Source: Mycolicibacterium chlorophenolicum
GTDB lineage: Bacteria; Actinomycetota; Actinomycetes; Mycobacteriales; Mycobacteriaceae
Direction of reading: 5' to 3'
Assembly: GCF_001044235.1 (NCBI RefSeq)
Contig: NZ_JYNL01000003.1
Location: 1-64,000 of the forward strand
Length of the DNA: 64,000 nucleotides
Part shown: positions 46,605 through 54,721 of the stretch, piece by piece
Position numbering within the stretch: position 1 is the first letter of the stretch
How the letters are laid out: the number at the start of each line of letters is the position of its first letter
The notes under the pieces: model-generated
Told to the model about the DNA's origin: nothing
Databases searched by the model: none
The model's input: only the letters and a program-made list of their open reading frames with translations
Program-made: the position numbers and the translations under genes

Positions 46605-47174
46605 ATGGGTGGTGACGTCAAAGAGCTCTCCGGACCGCAGGCGCGGACGCGGGCGGCAATCCTCAGGGCGACGGCATCGGTGCTCGCGCGCGATCGCACA
46701 GCGACGTTGCCCGAGATAGCCGCGGCCGCCGAGGTGGGCCGTACTACGTTGCACCGCTATTTCATTGACCGTGACCGACTCGTCTATGAGGCCACCTTGG
46801 ATTCGATCCGGGTGATCAACGAGACCATCGCCGCGGCCGCGACCGATGAAGGGCCGGCCATCGACGCGATGAGACGTCTGATCACTACGATGGTGCCGGT
46901 CGGTGACCGCATCGTGTTCCTGTTCGCCGATCCGGCCATCCTGCGCGATATCCCGGCTGAGAACCAGCCCGATCACACGCCGATCATGCAACTCATCGCG
47001 CGTGGTCAACAGCAGGGTGTCTTCGACTCCGAGCTGAGCGTCGAGTGGATCGAGCTGACGCTTTTTGCTCTGCTCCTACGAGGATGTCGGGAGGCCGCCC
47101 GTGGCGTCGTCCCCCCTCGCAGCGTCGTGACTTCGATCATTCGGATCTTCGAACGCGGTGTCACGCTCGGCTGA
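46605..47174 (+). CDS. TetR-family transcriptional regulator
   Basis: A 189-residue regulator. The DNA-binding part is RAAILRATASVLARDRTATLPEIAAAAEVGRTTLHRYFIDRDRLVYEATL; the C-terminal ligand domain is rich in hydrophobic helices (MRRLITTMVPVGDRIVFLFADP). ATG 46605 is close behind GAGGGA. The imperfect palindrome immediately upstream recurs in front of the DoxX gene and the mmpS-mmpL operon, which makes this protein the best candidate for their shared repressor (inference). Confidence 0.87.
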   Translation: MGGDVKELSGPQARTRAAILRATASVLARDRTATLPEIAAAAEVGRTTLHRYFIDRDRLVYEATLDSIRVINETIAAAATDEGPAIDAMRRLITTMVPVGDRIVFLFADPAILRDIPAENQPDHTPIMQLIARGQQQGVFDSELSVEWIELTLFALLLRGCREAARGVVPPRSVVTSIIRIFERGVTLG

Positions 47175-47503
47175 TCCGTATTTGCCGGGCGGGCGACCAA
47201 CAGTCGCTCAGCATGCCCGGTATGCGCGAGCCCGCGAGCCACGCCTGCCAGCGTCGGGTCAATCGGTAGCGCCGGCGTGGCACCGTTGACATCAGCCCGG
47301 ACAAGGCTTTGTCGGTGCCCGCAGAGGTTGCGTTGATCCGCGCTGTGTCCGCCGCCGACCTAGGTGATACGCATATCAAGTCGGGACTGTTCCGCGACAG
47401 CAAGATGCTGACTGGCGCGTATCAGACTGCACCTTTCCCGCCCGACTGACGCGGCGCTCTTCGACGCCAGTCGTCCTGAACCTGCTCTCGGGACCGGGTG
47501 GCT
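47175..47503. other. Gap between convergent TetR and demethylase 2 genes
   Basis: 329 bases; no gene recognised. Confidence 0.45.
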
Positions 47504-48871
47504 CTAGGCGGGGTATGCGGTGCTGACGGTGGCGCGGATGGGGATTTGGACGTGTCCGCGTTCGACGCCGGGGCGTGGTGAGCCGCCGTTGGGTTCACCC
47601 CAGATGACGGTGACCTCGGTGCCGTCACGCGCGATGGCCTCGTCCAGCATCGCCAGGGAGCTGACCTTACCGACGTCACGGGTGTAGTTGATCCGTGTCG
47701 AGGCGCCGACGACGGTGTCGTTGTGCAGGACCGCGTCGTATTGGAAGGTGGAGTAGATCGGGGTCGGGAAGGTGAACGATTTGGTCGGCGGGTCGGAGAA
47801 CAGGCTACGCGACCAGGCCTGGGTGACGTCCTCGTCGTTCCATACCAGCCACACCTTCTGGCGATGCGGACGCTCCGCGCCCGCCCGCAGCGCCTGCGCA
47901 CCGATGAAATCGCGGTCCAGCTTGAGAACCCGGCCGTACCCGACATCCCAGGGAGTGACGTAGTAGTCCTCGATGTTGTCGCTGTCGAAGCTGCCGCCCA
48001 GCGACATGTTGGCTTCCGGGGTGTCGGCGCCCAGCCACTGCCGATACGGGCGCATCTGTTCGCCGGTGTAGATCGCCGGCAGCGGCAACGGGATCCACCC
48101 GCCCACCATGCCTATCGTGGAATAGGATTGGGCGCCACCGAGCTTGAGGTCGAATTCGGCGCCGGCGGCCAGCAACGCATCTTTGACCTCCTCGCGGTAC
48201 TGCGAGGGACCGTAGATCTCCAGACCCGTCTGTTCCACCCCGGGTGTCCCGATCATGGTGTGGTTGAGCGCGCGCACCGCATGACCGGCGATGCTGAACT
48301 CCCCGATGCGGAAGAACTTGATCGCCGGCATGGTGCCGCCCGAAGCCTTCTCGACGATCTGCAAAGCGGCAGGGCCTTGCACCTGATACCGGAACAACGT
48401 GCGGCGCCCGGTCTTGTTGAAGCCGATCGCATCGTCACGCTTGATTTCGACGTCGTAGTTACCGTGTTCGGCCTGAAACCGCACCCAGTCCAGCGCCAAC
48501 GGGGTGCCCACCGCCACGCACTCGTCGTCGTCGAGGCCGAACAGGATGGCATCCCCGATCAGCTGCCCGTCGTAGTTACACGCGATGAGTTGCTTGCCGC
48601 GGTTCTTATCGAATGTCGAGATGTTGTTGGCGGTGATATCGGAGAGCACCCGCAGCATGTCGGGGCCCTTGATGTAGACCTCGAACATGTGAAACGACTG
48701 ATCATAGAGGACCGCCGACGTCGTCCACGCCCGCTGCTCATCCATCCAACTGGTGTACGCCGGCGGAAGAACGGGAAACTGGTAATACCCGTGTTGAGCA
48801 TTGCGGAGCATGGCTAGTGCTCCTCCAGACTGGTGGATCTTGTCCTCGAGACTCCGGGGTGCTTCCGTCAT
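47504..48871 (-). CDS. LigM/DesA-type tetrahydrofolate-dependent O-demethylase, second copy
   Basis: A 455-residue paralogue of the protein at 9374. Conserved blocks are LIACNYDGQLIGDAILFG, IKFFRIGEFSIAGHAVRALNH, GGAQSYSTIGMVGGWI, PAIYTGEQMRPYRQWL and GGSFDSDNIEDYYVTPWDVGYG. The Arg before the active-site-region Tyr in copy 1 (GGARAY) is Gln-Ser here (GGAQSY), and several substrate-side positions differ, so the substrate may differ. ATG 48871 follows GGAAGGTG. It is isolated, with the TetR gene convergent on one side and 1.5 kb of decayed DNA on the other. Confidence 0.87.
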   Translation of the reverse strand: MTEAPRSLEDKIHQSGGALAMLRNAQHGYYQFPVLPPAYTSWMDEQRAWTTSAVLYDQSFHMFEVYIKGPDMLRVLSDITANNISTFDKNRGKQLIACNYDGQLIGDAILFGLDDDECVAVGTPLALDWVRFQAEHGNYDVEIKRDDAIGFNKTGRRTLFRYQVQGPAALQIVEKASGGTMPAIKFFRIGEFSIAGHAVRALNHTMIGTPGVEQTGLEIYGPSQYREEVKDALLAAGAEFDLKLGGAQSYSTIGMVGGWIPLPLPAIYTGEQMRPYRQWLGADTPEANMSLGGSFDSDNIEDYYVTPWDVGYGRVLKLDRDFIGAQALRAGAERPHRQKVWLVWNDEDVTQAWSRSLFSDPPTKSFTFPTPIYSTFQYDAVLHNDTVVGASTRINYTRDVGKVSSLAMLDEAIARDGTEVTVIWGEPNGGSPRPGVERGHVQIPIRATVSTAYPA

Positions 48872-50379
48872 GTCACGACACCTTCCAAAAGCGTGATCAC
48901 TCACTGACATTGGGGCGATCTGAGCAGAAAATTAGCACAGCTTGCGTGCTCAAGCAATGACGCGGTTTTCACGATTTCGGGCTCACTCTGCTAGAGGATT
49001 ACAGCTTCGGTAACCCCGAAGGATGTCGTGCCGCGTGACTGCATCGCCATCTTCTGGCAGTGTCAGAGGCATTGTGGCCCAGTGGTTTTCACTCCGTCCA
49101 CTTGGTGTTCGGCCACCACGCTCGGCGGTCAGTCGGATCGCGGTGAAGCACCTGTCGAGCCTGTGGCCGAGCACAGGCTATTTCGCCTCGGATAACACCC
49201 TTTGCTCGCCCCAAGGTTTGGCCCGATTCGTCGTAAATGGGGCTGTCGAGTTGGCGACTCACTCACCGGTGTTTGGCCTGTCCTGTCCCCCACGCTCCGT
49301 TACCGCCGCGATCAGCCGCAGTCCAGCGCGCGACCGATCGGGTAACTCACGGCGGAGGGGTCTTCCAGTGATCGGTACCGGGCAGTGTCATCAAGAAACG
49401 CGGCGCGGGCGCCGCGCCAACGCGCTCCTCCGCCCCCGACCAACAACGGCCTACTCACCTACGGTATGACCCATTGCCGTGCAGTGATCAGTCCATCGCA
49501 ACCGTCGGCGCTTACGGCTGCTGTTGCGAGGAACGGCACGCGATGGTTTGATGCCCCAGCCACACCGGTCCAGCGGCTTTCATTCCAAGGCGCTCTGCGG
49601 CCACCGCTGGTGTCTGTTTCGACCTGTTCTACGGGCTGGGGGAAACGGCTGCGCGCTGATTGACTTGGGCCGCTGACAATCTCAAGTGCTGGAAGGCGAA
49701 GGCGGGGCGTCGCTGATGACCTTCGCGGCGAGGGTACGCTCGCCGATGTCGTTGGGCTGTGTGTGGATCCCCCTGGCGCCGTTGTCCTCTGTTTCGATGA
49801 GAAGATGCCGTTCACTTGGACCGCGCAACCGTCGCTGCCCCATGAACGTCCGCCGCCCCGCGACAACGACTCACTTCTACATACGCACACGGGGCGGTTG
49901 GTTTGTGCGCCGTGTGAAAGAGTTCGCTCACAACCGCGTGCGTCGCGGGTGCTCTCAGCTGGCTTCCGTGAACGCGCCGGAGCCGCCTGCAGCTGCACAG
50001 ACGTCGAGCCGTTGATCTGGAGAGCCATTGCAGCTCGCGATCTTCGCCTCAGGTCCCGGCGCGGACGCGCATCCCCAGTCCGGATTAGCTCGCAGACAGA
50101 TCGCGAGCTGCCGTGTCGCCAAAGTGTAAGTCGCGCAATGCGCGCCGGGCATCGGAGGTCTTCGCTGGCAGCCGGTGCGTCCGCGTCGGAATTCACGTTG
50201 GCCGCAAGTGATGGGCGGCGGCGGATCAACGATGTTGGTCTGCAGACGACCAATCGTCCTCCTAGGCCAAGAACTTCGGTTGGGCGTTGGAATGGACCTA
50301 CGAGAGCCGCCAGGCGCTTGGTGGGAGGGAGCACGATTGGCTTGGGGGATCTCGGCAGTGGTGGATGTGTCTGGCGAGG
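48872..50379. other. 1.5-kb stretch without recognisable genes
   Basis: The part next to the demethylase holds its promoter and an AGCAC/GTGCT inverted repeat at 48934-48950. Beyond that, frames on both strands are open by GC bias but show no domain, and the longest (leftward 49459-50334) is Arg/Ser-rich without pattern. Confidence 0.5.
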
Positions 50380-50847
50380 CTAGGGTTCGTGTTGGGATGT
50401 CTGGGGCACGGGTTTGGGTGGCTGCGATTTGTTTCGCAGACGCCGCTTTAGGCTCGCGCTTCTGAGTAGTTGAATGATGAAGTTCGTGGCCGTCAGCATG
50501 GGGAATACGCCGAGGAATGTTCGCTCGGATGGTGTTGCCCCGTGTAGGTGTTCCAGGCTGCCGAAGACGTAGAAGCAGCCGAGGCTGAGAAGGCCGGCAG
50601 GGATGCAGAATGCCAGCGGCGAACTACGGTCGGATATGGCTCGTCTTGCGGCCTCGACCTCCTCCTCGGTCATCGGTTCGCCTTTGCGTAGCTTGCGCAC
50701 AACCGTTGAGATGCCCCCGATTTCGTCGCTTATCGGCAGTGCAGGTCGGCGCACCCGGCGGATCACGAACACCGCGCCCAAGGTGGTGAACAGCACCACG
50801 GCGGCCAAGGCGATGATGGTCAATGCCGCCCACGATGCCGTCATCAT
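50380..50847 (-). CDS. Small membrane protein, last gene of the mmpS-mmpL operon
   Basis: A 155-residue protein with an N-terminal helix (WAALTIIALAAVVLFTTLGAVFVI), a basic and acidic middle (RKLRKGEPMTEEEVEAARRAI) and two further helices (LAFCIPAGLLSLGCFYVFGSL, FLGVFPMLTATNFIIQLL). It ends in a basic, Pro-rich tail. ATG 50847 overlaps the mmpL stop as ATGA, so translation is coupled and the protein probably works with the transporter. No family was recognised. It could be an accessory subunit comparable to small partners of other RND pumps. Confidence 0.78.
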   Translation of the reverse strand: MMTASWAALTIIALAAVVLFTTLGAVFVIRRVRRPALPISDEIGGISTVVRKLRKGEPMTEEEVEAARRAISDRSSPLAFCIPAGLLSLGCFYVFGSLEHLHGATPSERTFLGVFPMLTATNFIIQLLRSASLKRRLRNKSQPPKPVPQTSQHEP

Positions 50848-53678
50848 TGCTTCACTCCGAAATCGGACGCTTGGCGCAGTGGCCGAGTCCGCACCAGTGT
50901 GGGCCACCAGAACCACGGCCCGAGTATTCGCAGCAGACATGGCACGACGAACGAACGCACGATCAACGTGTCGAGCAGTAGGCCGATACAGATCGTGGAA
51001 CCCACTTGACCGATGGTTCTCAGGTCGCTGATGAGCATGGCCAGCATGGTGAACGCGAACACCAGACCCGCCGAGGTCACCACTCCGCCGGTGCTTCCGA
51101 GGGCGCGGATCAGACCGGTGTGCAGTCCGGCGCCTATTTCCTCCTTGACGCGCACGATCAACAGCAGGTTGTAGTCCGAGCCGACCGCGACCAGGATGAT
51201 GAACGTCAGGGGCAGCACCAGCCAGTGCAGGTGTAGGCCGATGAGGTGTTGCCACACCAGAACTGACAGGCCGAACGCGCCGGCAAATGAGAAGGCCACC
51301 GTGCCGGGAATAACGATGGCGGCGACCAGACTTCGGGTGAGGGTCATCATGATCAAGAAGATCAGGACGAACGCTGCGATCGCCACGATGAGCAGATCAG
51401 AGGCGGCGAGTTCTTTGATGTCCTTGTCGTTGGATGCCGCGCCGCCGATGTACACCTTGGCGCCGGCTAGTGATGTCTCCCGCAACGCTATTTTGACCGC
51501 GTCGGGAATCGCTTCGACATGTTGGACGCCTTCGGGACCCATGGCGTTGCCTTCGTGGGTGATGATGAAGCGCGCGGCCTTACCGTCCGGCGACATCATC
51601 AGTTTGATTGCCGTTTGGACATCCTGATTGTCGAAGGCTTCCCGGGGTATGTAGAAGAAGTCGTCGCTGCGGGATTTGTCGAAATCGTTGCCCACGTTGA
51701 TCAGATCGTTGAACGTCTGTTCGGTCTGGGTGGACTGCAGGTTCGCCGGGCCGTAGGAGTTGACGACGATGTCCAGCAGCGCTTGTGAGTGTTCGGCCAT
51801 CGTTTGCAGCTGCGAGATCATTTGCGGGAGAAGGTGATCGACGGCTTCGATGGATGCCGCAGCGTCGGCGATGTTGGCTTCCAGGGCATCGATGTTGTCG
51901 AGTCCGTCGAACAGGGAGCGGAAGGCCCAACAGATCGGGATATCGAAGCAGTGCGGCTCCCAATAGAAGTAGTTCTTCAACGGCCGCAGGAAGTCTTCGA
52001 GGTTGGCGATCTGGTCGCGCATGTTTTCCGAGACTTGGTGCAGATTGTCGATGGTGAGAGCGGTGGAGTGCAGCTCGTTGGCCAGGCTTTGGGTTAGGGC
52101 GATTGTCTGTTTCAAAGTTTCCACTGACTGCGCCTGGATCTGTGCCTGTTGGTCGGTGTTGGCGTTCTGCTGCTGGGCGAACGGCAGCTGTTGGCCGGCC
52201 CCGCTTCCCTGCGTGGTGAACAGGTAGGGGATGCTGGCGTGCTCCAGTGGCCGGCCCAGGGGTCTGGTGACGCTTTGCACCATCGCGATGCCGGGAAGGC
52301 GGATGAGCGCTTTAGCCACCCGGTCGAGGGAGATGAAGTCTGCGGAGTTGCGCATATCGTGGTCGGTCTCGACCATCAGCATCTCGGTGAATAGCTTGCT
52401 TTGCGGGAAGTGCCGATCCGCGGCGGCGAACCCCTGATTGGCCGGGGCGTCGGCGGGCTGATAGGTGCGGTCGTCGTAGCTGACCCGGTAGGTCGGCACG
52501 AACACCGCCCCTAGCATCACGACGGCGGTGCTGGCCGCCAGGATGGGCACCGGCCAGCGCACCACGCTGGCTCCGATGCGCCGGTAGAGGTGCGCCTTCA
52601 CCAGTCGCTTGGGGTCAAACAGTCCGAAGATGCTGCCGATGGTCAAGATGGCCGGGCCGAGGGTGAGGGCGGCGGCGATGGTGAACAGCATGCTGATGGC
52701 GACCGCTGGCCCCATGGTGTGGAAGTAATTCAGTCGCGCAAGGCTCAGGCAGAAGCCGGCGCCGGCGATGGTCAGGCCTGAGCCGATGATGACGGGCAGG
52801 ACGCCCTTGTAGGCGGTGAAGTAGGCGTCTTCGCGGCTTTCGCCGGCTTGGCGGGCTTCCTGATAGCGGCCCATCAGGAAGATGCCGTAGTCGGTGCCGG
52901 CTCCCAGCGACAGTGCGATGACGATGTTGACCGCAAAGGATGATAGTTCGATGTAGCCGAGATGGCCGAGGGTAGCGATCACCCCTTTGGCGACCAGCAT
53001 CTCGATGAGAACGGTGGCCAGCGGCATGAACACCGTCGACACTGAGCGGTAGACCAGCAGCAGCATCCCGATGATGATGAAGATCGTGACGATCGTGACG
53101 TTGTTCAGGCTGCCGTTGGCAATGGTCAGCGTGTCTGATGCGAGCGGCGCTGCGCCGCTGACGAAGGCTTTGAGTCCGGGGGGCGGAGGTTTTTCGGCGA
53201 CGATGTCGCGGATGGCGTCCACCGATTGGTTCGCTTTGAGTTGGCCGCTGTCGCCGGCAATACGTATGAGCACGTAGGCGGCTTTGCCGTCGACGCTTTG
53301 GGCTCCGGCTGCGGTGATCGGTTTGCCCCAGAGGTCCATGACGTATTGCACGTGGGCGGTGTCGTGCTTGAGCCGCTGCACCAGGTCGTCGTAGAACTGA
53401 TGGTCTTCGTCGTTGAGCGGTCGGTTGGCTTCCAGCACGACCATGGTCAAGCTGGTGGAGTCGGATTCCTGGAATTTTTCGCCGATGTGCAGCATCCCCG
53501 ACTGCGACGGCGCGTACGTCGGGACCATCGGGCCGGCGAGTTCTTCTGCGACCCGTTCGACTTGGGGCATGAAGGTGTTCGTCGACACGGCGAGCAACGC
53601 CCAGAACACGACGATCGGAACCGCCAGGAGTCGGACCGTGCTGGCGATGAACGGGCGCTTGGCGCGATGGGAGCTCAT
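50844..53678 (-). CDS. mmpL: MmpL-family RND transporter
   Basis: A 944-residue RND transporter of the MmpL class. The first membrane helix (LLAVPIVVFWALLAVSTNTF) is followed by a large periplasmic loop, the helix 2-6 block with GAGTDYGIFLMGRYQEAR, a second large loop with several Gln-rich and coiled segments, and the final helix block with VAVGSDYNLLLIVRVKEEI. The two Asp-Tyr pairs are the proton-relay residues. MmpL proteins export lipids, glycolipids or siderophores. ATG 53678 overlaps the mmpS stop as ATGA. The Cys-containing insertion FYWEPHCFDIPICWAFRSLFDG in loop 2 suggests an MmpL4/5-like type. Confidence 0.95.
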   Translation of the reverse strand: MSSHRAKRPFIASTVRLLAVPIVVFWALLAVSTNTFMPQVERVAEELAGPMVPTYAPSQSGMLHIGEKFQESDSTSLTMVVLEANRPLNDEDHQFYDDLVQRLKHDTAHVQYVMDLWGKPITAAGAQSVDGKAAYVLIRIAGDSGQLKANQSVDAIRDIVAEKPPPPGLKAFVSGAAPLASDTLTIANGSLNNVTIVTIFIIIGMLLLVYRSVSTVFMPLATVLIEMLVAKGVIATLGHLGYIELSSFAVNIVIALSLGAGTDYGIFLMGRYQEARQAGESREDAYFTAYKGVLPVIIGSGLTIAGAGFCLSLARLNYFHTMGPAVAISMLFTIAAALTLGPAILTIGSIFGLFDPKRLVKAHLYRRIGASVVRWPVPILAASTAVVMLGAVFVPTYRVSYDDRTYQPADAPANQGFAAADRHFPQSKLFTEMLMVETDHDMRNSADFISLDRVAKALIRLPGIAMVQSVTRPLGRPLEHASIPYLFTTQGSGAGQQLPFAQQQNANTDQQAQIQAQSVETLKQTIALTQSLANELHSTALTIDNLHQVSENMRDQIANLEDFLRPLKNYFYWEPHCFDIPICWAFRSLFDGLDNIDALEANIADAAASIEAVDHLLPQMISQLQTMAEHSQALLDIVVNSYGPANLQSTQTEQTFNDLINVGNDFDKSRSDDFFYIPREAFDNQDVQTAIKLMMSPDGKAARFIITHEGNAMGPEGVQHVEAIPDAVKIALRETSLAGAKVYIGGAASNDKDIKELAASDLLIVAIAAFVLIFLIMMTLTRSLVAAIVIPGTVAFSFAGAFGLSVLVWQHLIGLHLHWLVLPLTFIILVAVGSDYNLLLIVRVKEEIGAGLHTGLIRALGSTGGVVTSAGLVFAFTMLAMLISDLRTIGQVGSTICIGLLLDTLIVRSFVVPCLLRILGPWFWWPTLVRTRPLRQASDFGVKQ

Positions 53679-54118
53679 GCCGACTTCACCCGGCACGTCA
53701 CATCGGCATCTTGACGAGTGGCCGATTGTTCATCGTGCACAACCCCGTTGACCAGTATTCGGCAGCCGACCTCACCTCCTTGGACCTGCGCAGAGATACT
53801 GCCGGACACTACGGTCAGTGTGGTGGTCTCGGTGTGTGACCACGGCAACTCAGTGAGCTGAACGGTGTGCGGATGGCCATCGATGTCGATATAGGACAGC
53901 ATTCCGCCGGCGCCGAGCGTGCCGTCGAGTTCGTAGGTGAGCTGCTTGGGAGTGAATTGCTCGGGCGCTTGCGGACCATTCACGGCGATGACAGGCCCCG
54001 GCGCAGACGATTGATGCACCTTCCACATACCTATCCCACCCGCGCCGACCACAATCGCGGCAGCCAGCGGGAGCCAGGTCCTTGCCAAGGCCCTCCTGAC
54101 CAGTGAACGTTGCTTCAC
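53675..54118 (-). CDS. mmpS: MmpS-family membrane protein
   Basis: A 147-residue MmpS protein. One N-terminal helix (TWLPLAAAIVVGAGGIGMWKV) anchors a periplasmic beta-sandwich with LTYELDGTLGAGGMLSYIDIDG, QLTELPWSHTETTTL and Cys in VGCRILVNGVV and VTCRVKSA. MmpS proteins are accessory partners of MmpL pumps. The chosen start, GTG 54118, follows AAAGGTG closely and overlaps the stop of the upstream 134-codon ORF as GTGA. The whole set is coupled: ORF, mmpS, mmpL and small membrane protein. Confidence 0.9.
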   Translation of the reverse strand: MKQRSLVRRALARTWLPLAAAIVVGAGGIGMWKVHQSSAPGPVIAVNGPQAPEQFTPKQLTYELDGTLGAGGMLSYIDIDGHPHTVQLTELPWSHTETTTLTVVSGSISAQVQGGEVGCRILVNGVVHDEQSATRQDADVTCRVKSA

Positions 54119-54519
54119 GCGACCACCTTTCGGAATGAATCCCCGCACGTCGTATTCCTGCATGACGCCTGGACCTGTCCTCGACCAGCGATCAGCACAA
54201 TCGACCGGACACCGGCTCGGTCGCCACCTGTTCGACGCGCCGCTGCGAACGCTATGAGCGACGCCGTAATCATCGTGAACGCCCGGTGTGGCGGGGGGTT
54301 GGTATCGAGAGAACTAGCGTAAGCCGCAGCTTCCGGCGGGGCGTATGCATCGGCGCTTGGCCGCTTCACGGTGCTGGGCTCGACTGTTGCGACTTGAGCG
54401 GCCGCCGCAGGGCCTGGTGACTGGCATGCTCGCTGAACTGGGGAGGCGGTCACGTCGTCTACAGAGTCCTCGTTCACCGGGACCCGCGGCATCGGTCCCC
54501 GCCCTCGAACGCCCATCAC
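54115..54519 (-). CDS. Hypothetical protein, first ORF of the mmpS-mmpL operon
   Basis: A 134-codon frame. Its GTG start lies seven bases after AAAGGGG, and its stop overlaps the mmpS GTG as GTGA, so both ends argue for real translation. The product is Ala/Pro/Arg-rich, with one weakly hydrophobic stretch (FTMITASLIAFAAARR) and a few Cys near the end. I do not recognise a family. It may be a small protein in its own right, or a leader peptide whose translation tunes mmpS. A perfect long palindrome lies 37 bases upstream. Confidence 0.55.
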   Translation of the reverse strand: MMGVRGRGPMPRVPVNEDSVDDVTASPVQRACQSPGPAAAAQVATVEPSTVKRPSADAYAPPEAAAYASSLDTNPPPHRAFTMITASLIAFAAARRTGGDRAGVRSIVLIAGRGQVQASCRNTTCGDSFRKVVA

Positions 54520-54555
54520 CGCAGTACCCCTTTCGCGTGTCTTTGGCGTCCGACT

Positions 54556-54602
54556 CCTAGATCGTTAGATAGCTGACCTATATAGCTATCTAACGATCTA
54601 GG
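54556..54602. promoter_or_regulatory. Long perfect inverted repeat in the mmpS operon leader
   Basis: Arms of 19 bases (54556-54574 and 54584-54602; the left arm begins CCTAGATCGTTAGATAGCT) are exact reverse complements around a 9-base centre. The sequence is AT-rich compared with its surroundings. No T-run follows on the transcribed strand, so an operator or RNA leader hairpin fits better than a terminator. Confidence 0.75.
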
Positions 54603-54685
54603 GCCGGTACAGTCAGGCAGCCGACCTTGCATCCGCCCGGCGGTCCTTCCCCGCGGAACATTGCTCCACAACCACCGCCCGAAGG

Positions 54686-54721
54686 AGCCTATTCGTTCGC
54701 TTATGGAACGTCAACATCCCA
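54686..54721 (-). promoter_or_regulatory. Shared promoter/operator, site 3 (mmpS-mmpL operon)
   Basis: Leftward -35 TTGACG, 17-base spacer, -10 TAGGCT; the 18-bp TGGGATGTTGACGTTCCA is at 54704-54721. Sites 1 and 3 also share most of the spacer. It would give a leader of about 165 bases containing the long palindrome. Confidence 0.72.

Noticed and set aside
47723..48817. A 364-codon rightward open frame opposite demethylase 2
   Set aside because: Antisense shadow of a well-conserved gene; no ribosome binding site or motif.
48934..48950. AGCAC/GTGCT inverted repeat upstream of demethylase 2 as an operator
   Set aside because: Only 5-bp arms and a single occurrence; not distinguishable from chance.
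49459..50334. A 291-codon leftward open frame in the gap before the mmpL operon
   Set aside because: Arg/Ser/Pro-rich, no domain, poor start; kept as non-coding.
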